From Thermoanaerobaculia bacterium (GTDB lineage Bacteria; Acidobacteriota; Thermoanaerobaculia; Multivoradales; Multivoraceae): a stretch of DNA of 64,000 nucleotides. The position numbers and the translations under genes were made by a program. Below, piece by piece: positions 25,675 through 34,401 of this stretch (within the stretch, counting starts at the first letter, position 1; every line of letters begins with the position of its first letter). The notes under the pieces were generated by a model. The model saw only the letters and a program-made list of their open reading frames with translations. It searched no databases and had not been told where the DNA came from. The DNA is taken from positions 393,283 to 457,282 of the forward strand of contig JAJDUI010000008.1 of NCBI GenBank assembly GCA_022826745.1. Reading direction: 5' to 3'.

Positions 25675-26553
25675 CTAACCCGCGACGCTGTGCTCCCGCT
25701 CCCGCAGCCGGATCAGGCACTCCTGGTTCGCCGAGGCGACCAGCTCGCCCTTCCGGTTGAACACGTGCCCGCGGACGAAGCCACGAGCCCGGGCGGCGGT
25801 CGGGCTTTCCTTGCTGAAGAGGAGCCACTCGTCGGCGCGGAAGGGGCGGTGGAACCACAGCGCGTGGTCGAGGCTGGCGCCCTGGATGCGGTAGCCCTTC
25901 ATCGACGGGCCGTGCGGTTGCATCGAGACGGCCATGAAGTCCAGGTCCGACATGTAGGCGAGGAAGGAGAGGTGGACGATGCGGTCCTCCGGCAGGGATT
26001 CGCGGCAGCGCAGCCAGGTGTTCTTGCGCGGCTCGGTGGCCGGCCGGTCGCCGCGCGGGAGCATCTGGATGCCCTCGACCTGGCGGCTGTCGATCACCTC
26101 GAAGCGGTGCGCGAAGCGCTCGTACGAGGGGTCGTCCTTCGCCATCTTCCGGTAGATGTCGCCGTCGGAGGGCAGTTCGTCGGGCGGCGGCACCTCCGGC
26201 ATGTCGGACTGGTGCTCCAGACCGCTCTCCTCGACCTGGAAGGACGAGGACATGTTGAAGATAGCCCGGCCGTGCTGGATGCCGACGACGCGGCGCGTGG
26301 TGAAGCTCCTCCCGTCGCGAATGCGGTCGACGTCGAAGAGGATCGGACGCTTCGGGTCGCCGCGGCGCAGAAAGTAGGCATGGATCGAGTGCAGGTGGCG
26401 GTTGTCGACCGTCTTCGAGGCGGCGACGATGGCCTGGCCCAGCACCTGGCCGCCGAAGACGTGGTTGCCCGGCCCGTTCTGGGCCCGGAACAGGTTCTCC
26501 TCGATCTGCTCCATCTGCAGCAGGTCGACCATCTCCTGGACGGCGCCGTTCAT
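25675..26553 (-). CDS. acyl-CoA thioesterase II (TesB-like)
   Basis: 292 residues from the ATG at 26553, close to the 286-290 of TesB. It is a double hotdog: first HVFGGQVLGQAIVAASKTV and HSIHAYFLRRGD, second ASLDHALWFHRPFRADEWLLF, RGFVRGHVFNRKGELVAS and NQECLIR. These contain the Asp and Gln of the TesB active-site set. It hydrolyses medium and long acyl-CoA to free fatty acid and CoA in the cytosol. It lies 53 bases before hsdM on the same strand but is functionally unrelated. It follows the LOG-like gene by 47 bases. Confidence 0.92.
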   Translation of the reverse strand: MNGAVQEMVDLLQMEQIEENLFRAQNGPGNHVFGGQVLGQAIVAASKTVDNRHLHSIHAYFLRRGDPKRPILFDVDRIRDGRSFTTRRVVGIQHGRAIFNMSSSFQVEESGLEHQSDMPEVPPPDELPSDGDIYRKMAKDDPSYERFAHRFEVIDSRQVEGIQMLPRGDRPATEPRKNTWLRCRESLPEDRIVHLSFLAYMSDLDFMAVSMQPHGPSMKGYRIQGASLDHALWFHRPFRADEWLLFSKESPTAARARGFVRGHVFNRKGELVASANQECLIRLREREHSVAG

Positions 26554-26600
26554 CGGGGCGGCATGGTACCTGTTGCCCGCCGTCGACGCCGGGGACGGTC

Positions 26601-27164
26601 TCAGAGCGTCCGGCGCAACCAGTCGAGCAGTTCTTCGAGGTTCGTGACGACGAGAGCGCCGGCAGCGGCGGCCCGGGCCGACTGGTCGCTGTCGCCCGGC
26701 GGGCGATCGAAGACCGCCAGCGGCCGGCCGTAGCGCAGGGCCAGCTCGATCTCGCTCCAGGTGCCGGCGCTTCCCGGCAGGGCGACCACGGCGTCGGCGG
26801 AGAGAACGTTGATGTGGTTGCGCGAGAAGGGACCGGTGCCGGACGCACCGGAGAGCGGCAGGTGGGTGCGAATGGTGACCTCGACCCAGGGGTTCGGATA
26901 GCCGTCGGGCGAGCCGTCGCCCTCCTGCTGGCTCGGAACGACCCCCAGGCACAGTCCCTCCCGGTCATCGGTCTCGGCGAAGGCGCGGCTTGCGGCCGTC
27001 ATCGTGCCGCGGCCGCCGCCGGTCAGCAGATGCCAGCCGTTCTCGGCGATCGCGCGTCCCAGGGGCGCGGCCAGTTCCTCGTGGCTTTCGGCGCCCGAAC
27101 CCATCACGCCGACGATGGGGCGCCGCTCGACTACTGGGACTTGCCCCGGGCGCTGATCGGCCAC
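26601..27164 (-). CDS. LOG/TIGR00725-like Rossmann protein
   Basis: 187 residues from GTG at 27164, chosen because GGAGGAACT directly precedes it. The gene thus overlaps the end of the D-threonine-aldolase-like gene by 34 bases. The fold signature is VGVMGSGAESHEELAAPLG, LLTGGGRGTMTAASRAFAE and ALPGSAGTWSEIELALRYGRPL, as in the SLOG superfamily (LOG cytokinin riboside hydrolases, molybdenum-cofactor-carrier-like proteins). The LOG catalytic PGGxGTxxE is here PGSAGTWSE, so the Glu remains. Function is nucleotide binding or nucleotide-sugar hydrolysis in general terms. The exact substrate is not resolved. Confidence 0.8.
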   Translation of the reverse strand: MADQRPGQVPVVERRPIVGVMGSGAESHEELAAPLGRAIAENGWHLLTGGGRGTMTAASRAFAETDDREGLCLGVVPSQQEGDGSPDGYPNPWVEVTIRTHLPLSGASGTGPFSRNHINVLSADAVVALPGSAGTWSEIELALRYGRPLAVFDRPPGDSDQSARAAAAGALVVTNLEELLDWLRRTL

Positions 27165-28369
27165 AGTTCCTCCACCCGGCCGTCCCGCACCGGGTAGTAG
27201 ACGTCGTAGAGGTTGACCGTCGGATCGCAGTGCGGCGTGATGCAGCGAATCCGGTCGCCCAGTCGGACGGGTCTGGTGGCATCGGCAAGGCGGAGGATGC
27301 CGTGCTCGTCGCCGCCCCAGCCGTAGACGACGCCGCCGATGTCGGCGAGTTGGGGCCGGTCGGCGTCCGACGCGAACGCCTTGTAGCCGCCGTCGGTCGT
27401 GATCAGCTCCGGCACCGGCTGGCTGATCGCCGTCACCTGGACGAAAAGCGACGTCTCGAAATCGTCGAAGATCTCGCCGTTGCGGCCACCGATCCGCAGG
27501 TACTGCTCGTCCATGAACAGGTAGGAGCCGACCTGCAGGTCGGTCATCCCGTCGACCGCCGAGTCGATGTCCCACGTGCCCGTGCCGCCGCCGCTCAACA
27601 CGCTGACCGCGATGCCGTCCGCTTCGATCAGCCGCCGCGTCTCGACCGCGGCCTCGAGCGCCTCGAGCGACCGGGCCTGCCGTTCCGCGTGGCCGTGGAC
27701 GTGCATCAGGTGCCCGGCGTACGCCTGAAGGCCCCGCAGGTCGAGACTGGGCAGACCGTCGATCGTCCGCGCCAGTTCGAGCGCCGGTTCTCCAGTGGCG
27801 ATGCCCGTGCGCCGGGTGCCGACATCGAGGTCGACCAGTACCCGCTGGGTGACGCCCTCGGCCACGGCCGCCTCGTGCAGCCGTTCGGCCGCGGCCCGGT
27901 GATCGACCACCAGGGTGACCTCCGGGCTTTGCTTCGAGAGAGCGACGACCCGCCCGATCTTGTCGTCGGTGACGACCGGCGACGTGATCAGCACTTCGCC
28001 GATGCCTGCCTCGACCATGACCTCCGCCTCGCTGACCTTGGCGCAGCAGACACCGACCGCGCCGAGTTCCATCTGGCGCTTCGCCAGGAGCGGGCACTTG
28101 TGGGTCTTCGTGTGGGGCCGCAGCGAGATGCCGTGTTCCTCGGCGTGGGCCGCCATCTTCGCCAGGTTCAGCTCCATCCGGGCGACGTCGATGAGCAACG
28201 CCGGCGTCGGCACATCCTCCACGGAGAGTGGCGTGTCGAGGGGAATCGCTTCGTGGCTCAACGCGGGCTCCGCGGTACGGACGGCTACGCCGGAACTGCA
28301 GGCGACGGTTGCGCCGCCGGCCGCTCCGACCGCGCCCAGGAACGCGCGTCGCGTGGTGTGGTGCGCCAT
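27131..28369 (-). CDS. Tat-exported D-threonine aldolase / D-serine dehydratase-like PLP enzyme
   Basis: 412 residues. The N-terminus TTRRAFLGAVGAAGGATVACS is a twin-arginine signal with a possible lipobox Cys. The enzyme part starts at about residue 50 and has the alanine-racemase-type N-terminal barrel with the PLP lysine in RPHTKTHKCP. The C-terminal metal site of DSD/D-TA enzymes, H and C in TPHCDPTVNLYD, is also present. Such enzymes cleave or dehydrate D-3-hydroxy-amino acids. Tat export fits a cofactor-loaded, folded enzyme acting on D-amino acids from peptidoglycan or the environment (inference). The gene is divergent from the VWFA gene with 29 bases between starts. Confidence 0.85.
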   Translation of the reverse strand: MAHHTTRRAFLGAVGAAGGATVACSSGVAVRTAEPALSHEAIPLDTPLSVEDVPTPALLIDVARMELNLAKMAAHAEEHGISLRPHTKTHKCPLLAKRQMELGAVGVCCAKVSEAEVMVEAGIGEVLITSPVVTDDKIGRVVALSKQSPEVTLVVDHRAAAERLHEAAVAEGVTQRVLVDLDVGTRRTGIATGEPALELARTIDGLPSLDLRGLQAYAGHLMHVHGHAERQARSLEALEAAVETRRLIEADGIAVSVLSGGGTGTWDIDSAVDGMTDLQVGSYLFMDEQYLRIGGRNGEIFDDFETSLFVQVTAISQPVPELITTDGGYKAFASDADRPQLADIGGVVYGWGGDEHGILRLADATRPVRLGDRIRCITPHCDPTVNLYDVYYPVRDGRVEELWPISARGKSQ

Positions 28370-28398
28370 TCGAGGCTGCGACTATAGCCTCAGGGTCC

Positions 28399-29574
28399 AT
28401 GCCCAGAACCGCCGCAGTCCTGCTGTTCGTCGCCGCTGCAACCGGTCTGCCCGCCCAGCCGCCGCCGGACCGGACGTTCACCGACGCGGTCGAGGTGGCG
28501 GAGTCGTCGGTCGTCATCGAACTGCCGCGGCTGCGGAACGTGAAGCCGTCGGACTTCGAGTCCGGCGACTTCGTCGTGGAGGTCGCAGGCGAACGGCGCC
28601 GCGTGACGGGTGTGTCGGCGTTGGACCCGAAGACGAGTCCGCGGCCTGTCCTCGTCTACGTCGACGCGGTGCTGGCGAAGCCGGAGACGGTTCGCCTGGG
28701 TACGGAGGCGCTGGCGCGGCACGCGAGGCAGTTGGTGGCGTTGGGTCCGGTCGAGATCGCCCTGCACGACGGTGCGGTCAGCGGTTCGGAACAGCGGCTT
28801 GCGGCGACGACGGCGCCACGAGCCGTCGAGGCGGCGCTGGAGCAGATCGCCGGCGAGCACCTTGGCCGCGACGCCTACTTCGAGTCCGGGAACCGTCCGG
28901 TGGACCTGCCGACCTATGCCGACGTGGTGCGTGAATCGGCGGCCCGCCTTCTGGCCGAGACGACTCCGCGCTGCGGCGACCCGCCGTGCTTCCTGTTCTG
29001 GCTGAGCGACGGATTTCCCGCTCTGGACGATGCCGGCGCACGAGCGGCCGGCGACCTGGAGGCGGGACTCGCCGCCCACGGCTGGATCGTGATCGCGATG
29101 GCGCTCCATGTGCCCGCGCCCGATCCGGACTACGGCGCGCCGCGGCCGATCAGTTATGAACAGTGGAAGGCGCTGACGCCGGGAGTCAAGATGGCGCCGT
29201 CGGCGGGCGAGGTCAGCCGGCTGCAAGGGCTCTCGGCCAACAGCTTCGACCTCTACGTCGAGCCGCGCTACGAACCGCTGCGGCGCGCGGCGAGCGCTTC
29301 CTGTGGAGCGGCGCTTCGAGTCGAGCACCAGCTCACGGCGGAGTTCGAGCGGCTGGAGCGGAGGCTGCTGCTGCGCTTCGCGGCCGAGGCAGCCGGGGCG
29401 GACCAGAAGGCAGGGGCGGCGCGGAGGTTCCTGCCGGTGGAAGTCCGTCTGGCTGAGGTGTCGCGGTTCGCGGACCGACGGAAGTTCGCGCGCTGGCTGG
29501 GATTGGTGCCGAAGGAGGAGCGGCTGCACTTCGCGCGGTGGGTACTGGCTCGCCGCTTCGCGGCATCGCGCTAG
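28399..29574 (+). CDS. VWFA-related (Acidobacterial) domain protein, exported
   Basis: 391 residues from the ATG at 28399; upstream in-frame codons belong to the antisense of the neighbouring gene. Signal peptide of about 19 residues (VLLFVAAATGLPAQ), then FTDAVEVAESSVVIELPRLRNVKPSDFESGDFVVEVAGERR. This is the start of the VWFA-related domain family expanded in Acidobacteria, with the MIDAS-like region VLVYVDAVL and the later FWLSDGFPALDD. The role of the family is not established; exported VWA proteins usually mediate protein binding or assembly. The last codons (RRFAASR) are encoded by the left arm of a REP-like composite element, so the C-terminus may have been reshaped by it. Confidence 0.78.
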   Translation: MPRTAAVLLFVAAATGLPAQPPPDRTFTDAVEVAESSVVIELPRLRNVKPSDFESGDFVVEVAGERRRVTGVSALDPKTSPRPVLVYVDAVLAKPETVRLGTEALARHARQLVALGPVEIALHDGAVSGSEQRLAATTAPRAVEAALEQIAGEHLGRDAYFESGNRPVDLPTYADVVRESAARLLAETTPRCGDPPCFLFWLSDGFPALDDAGARAAGDLEAGLAAHGWIVIAMALHVPAPDPDYGAPRPISYEQWKALTPGVKMAPSAGEVSRLQGLSANSFDLYVEPRYEPLRRAASASCGAALRVEHQLTAEFERLERRLLLRFAAEAAGADQKAGAARRFLPVEVRLAEVSRFADRRKFARWLGLVPKEERLHFARWVLARRFAASR

Positions 29575-29600
29575 GTGCCGGCCGGAGGGCCGGCGCACCG
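29549..29600 (-). repeat. REP-like composite element, member 2
   Basis: Two palindromes. CGCCGCTTCGCGGC (inside the VWFA gene's last codons) is followed by GCCGGCC-GGAG-GGCCGGC and GCACCGACC on the plus strand. The second is the inverse of the family motif GGTGCGCCGGC. The same pairing of palindromes recurs at 46410 and 63674. Confidence 0.72.
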
Positions 29601-29615
29601 ACCCTCGGTTGTCGC

Positions 29616-31106
29616 CTAGAAGTTCAGCAGTGTCACCAGGTCGCCGGCAACGAAGAACAGCGCCAGTGACAGCAGCGCCGTCAGCACGAGCGGCGCGACG
29701 CAGAGAAACGGCGCTTCGGCGAGCGGCTTGCGGTCGCCGCCGGCGCTGCCGCTGGGGCCGGCCGAGGGCGATGCCGCGAAGAAGCCCCGAACAACCACCG
29801 GCATCAGGTAGAAGACGGCGAGCAGGGAGCTCAACATCAGCACGCCCAGAAACGCGGCTTGCCAGGCGAATCCGGTCTCGAGCGCGCCGACCATCAGGTA
29901 CCACTTGGCCCAGGAGCCCCCCAGTGGCGGAATGCCGATGATCGAGAGCGAGGCGAGGAAGAAGGCGGCGAAGGTCCAGGGCATGGTCCTGCCGAGACCG
30001 TCGAGTTCGCTCACCTTTTTCTTGTGGGTGGCGACCAGGATGGCGCCGGCACAGAAGAAGAGGGTGATCTTGCCCGCCGCGTGCATCGCGATCTGCATGC
30101 CGCCGGCGAGGACGCCCGTGGCCGTGGCCATCGCCGCGCCGAGGACGATGTAGGCAAGCTGGCTGATCGTCGAGTAGGCGAGCCGCGCCTTCAGGTTGTC
30201 CTGGCGGATCGCGATGACGGCCGCCATCAGCATCGTGAACGAGGCGATCGTCATCAGCGAGAGTGACGCGTTGCTGCCGGCGAGCAGGTCGAGGCCGAAA
30301 ACGTAGATGACGATCTTGAGGATCGCGAACACGCCAGCCTTGACCACCGCCACCGCGTGCAGCAGCGCGCTGACCGGGGTCGGCGCCACCATCGCGTTCG
30401 GCAGCCAGCGGTGGAAGGGCATGAGCGCCGCCTTGCCGGCGCCGAAGGCGTAGAGCAGCAGCAGCACCGTGACCATCCCGGAACTCGTGTCGGCGCCGAG
30501 GATGCCGCCGGGCGTGAACTCGATCGTGCCGGTCAGCCGCCAGGTGAACAGGATCGCGAACAGCAGGAAGGAGATCGAGGTGAAGAGCAGGATGCCGAGA
30601 TAGACGCGCCCCGCGCGCCGCGCCTCGTCCGTGCCGTGGTGGGTGACGAGCGGGAAGGTGAGGAGAGTCAGCGCCTCGTAGAAGAGGAACAGCGTGAACA
30701 GGTTGCTGGCGAAGGCGATGCCCAGCGCGGCGAAGATGGAGAGGGCGAAGAAGGTGAAGAACCGCGTCTGGTTGTGCTCGTGGTGGCCGCGCATGTAGCC
30801 GGCCGCGTAGATCGAGGTGACGATCCACAGGCCGCTCGCCACCAGGCCGTAGAGCAGCCCGAGCGGTTCGACCTGGAACGCGAGTTCGACGCCCGGCAGC
30901 ACCTCGAACAGGACGAGTTCCGGCCGGCCGCCGGCCAGGACGTCGCCGGCGAGGCGCCAGACCGCGGCGAAGGTGCAGGCGCCGATCAGGGGTGTGGCGA
31001 TGTCCCGCAGGTTGGGGCGGCCCAGGCCGCCGCCCAGCAGCAGGCAGGAAACCGCCGCCAGAACAGGCAGCAGCAGGGCGACCAGAATCGTCGTCTCGGA
31101 GCTCAT
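29616..31106 (-). CDS. mrpD: Mrp/Mbh-type antiporter subunit, second MrpD/NuoL-like
   Basis: 496 residues, polytopic, about 14 helices. The proton-conducting core of MrpD/NuoL-N-M family is clear: FHRWLPNAMVAPTPVSALLHAVAVVKAGVFAILK, with the channel Lys of transmembrane helix 7-8 and a broken-helix motif. It is the last gene of the antiporter operon, eight bases after another MrpD-like gene. It may replace the missing N-terminal half of MrpA, since in this operon MrpA exists only as its small C-terminal piece. It would pump H+ against Na+ or K+ in the inner membrane. Confidence 0.85.
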   Translation of the reverse strand: MSSETTILVALLLPVLAAVSCLLLGGGLGRPNLRDIATPLIGACTFAAVWRLAGDVLAGGRPELVLFEVLPGVELAFQVEPLGLLYGLVASGLWIVTSIYAAGYMRGHHEHNQTRFFTFFALSIFAALGIAFASNLFTLFLFYEALTLLTFPLVTHHGTDEARRAGRVYLGILLFTSISFLLFAILFTWRLTGTIEFTPGGILGADTSSGMVTVLLLLYAFGAGKAALMPFHRWLPNAMVAPTPVSALLHAVAVVKAGVFAILKIVIYVFGLDLLAGSNASLSLMTIASFTMLMAAVIAIRQDNLKARLAYSTISQLAYIVLGAAMATATGVLAGGMQIAMHAAGKITLFFCAGAILVATHKKKVSELDGLGRTMPWTFAAFFLASLSIIGIPPLGGSWAKWYLMVGALETGFAWQAAFLGVLMLSSLLAVFYLMPVVVRGFFAASPSAGPSGSAGGDRKPLAEAPFLCVAPLVLTALLSLALFFVAGDLVTLLNF

Positions 31107-31113
31107 CGTCGAC

Positions 31114-32598
31114 TCAGATCCCGCCCGCGAGCAGCAGTTCGGCGGCTTCCCGGGCGACGCCGTAGGTCCAGTCCGTCGTCAGGCCGAAGAAGACGGCTGC
31201 CGCCGCGAGCACCCAGGCCGGCGCCAGCATCCCGAGCGGGGCTTCCCGCACGTGGTCGATCGGCTGGGTTTCGGCCGGCTTGCGGAAGTAGAGGACCTCG
31301 ACGACCTTGCCGACGTAGACGAGAGCCAGCAGCGAGCTCAGCAGGATGAGCACGGCTGCCGCCGTCCAGCCGCGCTCCAGCACCCCGGACACGAGGTACC
31401 ACTTGCTGACGAAGCCGACCGTGCCCGGCACGCCGATCAGGCTCAGGCCCCCGATGACCAGCGCGGCGGAAGTCAGCGGCATGCGGCGGCCGATGCCGGC
31501 GAGCGCGTCGATGTGGACGGAGCCGACCCGGTAGAGCAGGCAGGCGACGACGAGGAAGAGCCCGCCCTTCATCACCGCGTGGTTGAACAGGTGGACCAGG
31601 CCGCCGGCGAGCCCCGTCGCGTTCGCGGTCGAAAGGCCCAGGGTCATGTAACCGATCTGGGCGACGCTCGAGTAGGCCAGCAGCCGCCGCAGGTCGGTCT
31701 GGAAGATCGCGGCGCCGGAGGCCAGGAACATCGCCAGGATGGACAGCGGCAGCAGCACCGCCTGCAGGCGCAGTTCCTCGAACACGAAGGGCGCGCCGAA
31801 GATCGTGAACAGGACCATCGCCAGCAGGTAGAAGGAGACCTTCGTGGCCGTCGCGGCGAGGAAGGCGCTGACCTTGGGCGGCGCGAACGAATAGGCGTTG
31901 GGCAGCCAGTGGTGCAGCGGAAAGACCGCCAGCTTGATCGAGATGCCGACGACCAGAAGCGCCAGCGCGAGCACGGTGCCGCGATCGTCGAGCGAGGGCT
32001 CCAGCCGCGCCGCGATGTCGCGCAGGTTCAGCGTGCCCGTGGCCTGGTAGAGCAGGCCGACGCCCAGCATGAAGAAGACGCCGCCGATCGTGCCCATGAC
32101 CAGGTAGTAGAAGGCGGACATCACGGCCCGCCGGTGGCCGCCGAGGCTGACGAGGATGTAGGACGAGAGCGACGAGATCTCGAGGAACACGAAGATGTTG
32201 AAGGCGTCGCCCGTGATCGCGATGCCGAGCAGGCCGGAGATGCAGAGCAGGAACACGGCGTAGTAGAGGTGCCGGCGCTCCTCCGGCACGCGCGGCGGGC
32301 CGCCCCGGGAGTCGAAGCTGAAGACCACCAGGGCCATCGAGGTGACCAGGGCGAGCAGGTAGGCGTTGACGGTCGAGACCCGGTACTCGATCCCCAGCGG
32401 CGGCGGCCAGCCGCCAAGCTCGTAGGAGATGACGCCGCCGCCGCGCACCTCGACCAGCAGGGCGACCGCGATCGCGAAGCAGGCCGCGACGACGCCGAGA
32501 CTGAAGAGGCGGCAGAAGCGCGGATGGCGCACCAGCACGCAGACCGGCGCGGCGAGCAGCGGCAGGACGACTTCGAGGACGAGGATCTTCTCGATCAC
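31114..32598 (-). CDS. mrpD: Mrp/Mbh-type antiporter subunit D
   Basis: 494 residues, polytopic. The conserved stretch LHHWLPNAYSFAPPKVSAFLAATATKVSFYLL and EISSLSSYILVSLGG (with the essential Glu of transmembrane helix 5) mark it as MrpD/NuoN-like. It works in the membrane with MrpA', B, C, E, F and G as one complex for cation/proton exchange. Spacing to the neighbouring genes is 7 and 28 bases, so it belongs to the same transcript. Which of the two MrpD-like proteins plays the A-type role is uncertain. Confidence 0.87.
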   Translation of the reverse strand: MIEKILVLEVVLPLLAAPVCVLVRHPRFCRLFSLGVVAACFAIAVALLVEVRGGGVISYELGGWPPPLGIEYRVSTVNAYLLALVTSMALVVFSFDSRGGPPRVPEERRHLYYAVFLLCISGLLGIAITGDAFNIFVFLEISSLSSYILVSLGGHRRAVMSAFYYLVMGTIGGVFFMLGVGLLYQATGTLNLRDIAARLEPSLDDRGTVLALALLVVGISIKLAVFPLHHWLPNAYSFAPPKVSAFLAATATKVSFYLLAMVLFTIFGAPFVFEELRLQAVLLPLSILAMFLASGAAIFQTDLRRLLAYSSVAQIGYMTLGLSTANATGLAGGLVHLFNHAVMKGGLFLVVACLLYRVGSVHIDALAGIGRRMPLTSAALVIGGLSLIGVPGTVGFVSKWYLVSGVLERGWTAAAVLILLSSLLALVYVGKVVEVLYFRKPAETQPIDHVREAPLGMLAPAWVLAAAAVFFGLTTDWTYGVAREAAELLLAGGI

Positions 32599-32626
32599 GA
32601 CGATCTTCTCGATTCCGGAGGGGGCC

Positions 32627-33025
32627 TCAACCGTGCCCCATGTCGTACGCCACTGCCTCGTCCTCCTCGGACGTGCCGTAGTCGCCGTGAATGCGCACCG
32701 CCAGCGCCAGCGCCAGGGCGGTGGTGGCGACGCCGACCACGATCGCGGTCAGCATCAGCACGTGCGGCAGCGGGTTCGAGTAGAGGACGTCGTGGCCGCC
32801 GTGGCCCGCGCCGTGATCCGCTCCGCCGGGAACGATCGGCGCCGTGCCGCCCTCCACCTTGGCCATCGTCACGTAGAAGAGGATCGCCGCCGCCTGGAAG
32901 ATGTTGAGCCCCATCACCTTCTTGATCAGGTTGTCGCGGGCGATGACGATGTAGAGGCCAACCATCATCAGGGCGATGAGCAGCCAGTAGGCCCAGAGGC
33001 CGGACAGTGCTTCCGGCAGGTTCAC
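32627..33025 (-). CDS. mrpC: Mrp antiporter subunit C (NuoK-like)
   Basis: 132 residues from the GTG at 33025, which overlaps the mrpB stop as GTGA. Three helices, with YWLLIALMMVGLYIVIARDNLIKKVMGLNIFQAAAILFYV and a PLPHVLMLTAIVVGVATTALALAL helix typical of MrpC/NuoK. A His/Gly-rich loop (DHGAGHGGHD) between helices 2 and 3 is slightly longer than in classical MrpC. Such loops can bind metal, but this is speculation. Confidence 0.87.
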   Translation of the reverse strand: MNLPEALSGLWAYWLLIALMMVGLYIVIARDNLIKKVMGLNIFQAAAILFYVTMAKVEGGTAPIVPGGADHGAGHGGHDVLYSNPLPHVLMLTAIVVGVATTALALALAVRIHGDYGTSEEDEAVAYDMGHG

Positions 33026-33522
33026 GAGACCTCTCTGCCGGCGCCTGCGTCCAGCGCCTGTTCCGCGCCCGTCTCGTCCTCCCCCGGGCGGCGGCCCACG
33101 AACGCGTAGTAGACGCGCATGATAGTCGCCGCGACGGCGATGCCGACGCCCAGTTCGATGACGATGATGCCGAGGTGCTGGCCGTAGTGGCCGGTGGTCA
33201 GCGGATCGAGCGCCGAGTAGTCCAGGAACTCTCCGCCCAGGAACATCGCCACCACGCCGACCGCGCCGTAGAGCAGCACTCCCGCCGCCATCAGGCGCTC
33301 CGTCAGCACCACGGGAACGACCTGCCGCAGCGCCTCCACGCCGAACGTCAGGGCGAAGATGATGAGCCCCGCGGCGAAGATGACGCCGGCCTGGAAGCCG
33401 CCGCCGGGACCGAAGTCGCCGTGGAACTGCACGTAGAGGCCGAAGAGGAGGATGACCGGCACCAATGCCCGGGCGATCACCCGGAGGATCGGCATCTCGC
33501 GGACGCGGGACGGCGGCTTCAC
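33022..33522 (-). CDS. mrpB: Mrp antiporter subunit B
   Basis: 166 residues, four or five helices. The signature HGDFGPGGGFQAGVIFAAGLII is the conserved MrpB loop-helix and GVGIAVAATIMRVYYAF the last helix. It starts four bases inside the stop of the preceding MrpA C-terminal-like gene and its stop overlaps the mrpC start, a tightly coupled chain. Confidence 0.88.
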   Translation of the reverse strand: MKPPSRVREMPILRVIARALVPVILLFGLYVQFHGDFGPGGGFQAGVIFAAGLIIFALTFGVEALRQVVPVVLTERLMAAGVLLYGAVGVVAMFLGGEFLDYSALDPLTTGHYGQHLGIIVIELGVGIAVAATIMRVYYAFVGRRPGEDETGAEQALDAGAGREVS

Positions 33523-34073
33523 GATTCCTCCTCGCCGCGTTCATCCCGGCGTCGCAGGCCGAGTCCGCCCAGCAGCAGCGCGACCCCGACGCCGGCGGTG
33601 AAGATGACCACGACTTCACCGAACGTGTCGTAGCCGCGGAAGCTGGCCAGGATCGCGGTGACGATGTTCGGGATGTGGATCTTCTCCTCCGTCTCCGCGA
33701 TCAGCTCCGGCGCCAGGTGGTGATGGATGACGGCGTCGGGATCGCCGTAGGCCGGCATGTCCCAGGTGCCGTAGATCAGCGCCGCACCGGTGGCGACGAC
33801 GATCAGGATCGGCAGGATCCGCGTTCGTTCCTGCTGCTTCTCGCGCCGCGAAGTCAGGCTGAGCGCCCCGAGGAAGAGTACGGTGCTGACGCCGGCGCCG
33901 ACCGCGGCCTCGGTGAAGGCGACGTCCACGGCGTCCATCAGGACGAAGAGCCCGGCCGCCAGCAGGCTGGCGATCCCGGTCAGCATGGCGGCGGCGAACA
34001 GGTCCTTGAGCCTCGCCACGACGATCACGGTGGCGAGCAGCAGCAGCATGAGGAGGAGTTCAACCGGCGGCAT
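33519..34073 (-). CDS. MrpA C-terminal-like subunit (MbhD/E-type, DUF4040)
   Basis: 184 residues from the ATG at 34073. An alternative start at 34100 adds nine residues and overlaps mrpG further. The helices LLLMLLLLATVIVVARLKDLFAAAMLTGIASLLAAGLFVLMDAVDVAFTEAAVGAG match the DUF4040 block of MrpA. GYDTFGEVVVIFTAGVGVALLLG matches the DUF4040/MbhE end. In Bacillus-type operons this is the tail of a large MrpA; here it stands alone, as in Mbh-like operons. Order E-F-G-A'-B-C-D-D supports that type. Confidence 0.82.
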   Translation of the reverse strand: MPPVELLLMLLLLATVIVVARLKDLFAAAMLTGIASLLAAGLFVLMDAVDVAFTEAAVGAGVSTVLFLGALSLTSRREKQQERTRILPILIVVATGAALIYGTWDMPAYGDPDAVIHHHLAPELIAETEEKIHIPNIVTAILASFRGYDTFGEVVVIFTAGVGVALLLGGLGLRRRDERGEEES

Positions 34074-34401
34074 CGCCGTCCCTCCCCGGCTCGTCTTCAA
34101 TCTCCAGTTCGAGCGCCAGCCCGTGGCCGTGAGCCGCCTTGACCAGTGCGTGCGCGATCGCCGGGCTGCTGAACAGGAGAAAGGCGAGCACCAGGACCAG
34201 CTTCAGGGTCACCATGGACAGGCCGCCCTGGAGCATCAGGCCCAGGAGCATCAGGCCGGCGCCGGCGGTGTCCGTGACGCTCGCCGCGTGGGTGCGCTGG
34301 TAGAACTCGGAGAAGCGGTGCAGACCGATGCCGCCGACGATGCAGAACAAGCCGCCGGCAATCAGCAGGACCGCGGTCGCGATGTCCAGCGCGCCGTTCA
34401 A
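34060..34401 (-). CDS. mrpG: Mrp antiporter subunit G
   Basis: 113 residues from the TTG at 34401, overlapping the mrpF stop as TTGA; no ATG lies at a plausible place. Three helices with VLLIAGGLFCIVGGIGLHRFSEFYQRTHAASVTDTAGAGLMLLG, the MrpG/PhaG signature (G-x-hRf-D-x-Y-x-R-x-H-A). It has a short charged C-terminal tail. Confidence 0.87.
   Translation of the reverse strand: MNGALDIATAVLLIAGGLFCIVGGIGLHRFSEFYQRTHAASVTDTAGAGLMLLGLMLQGGLSMVTLKLVLVLAFLLFSSPAIAHALVKAAHGHGLALELEIEDEPGRDGDAAG

Noticed and set aside
25675..26968. Extension of the hsdM frame to 1117 codons
   Set aside because: Beyond 25621 the frame runs antisense-like through TesB and intergenic DNA. The family N-terminus starts at MALKKSQLY.
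28390..30828. An 812-codon minus-strand open frame across the VWFA gene and the antiporter subunit
   Set aside because: Out-of-frame shadow spanning two unrelated real genes.
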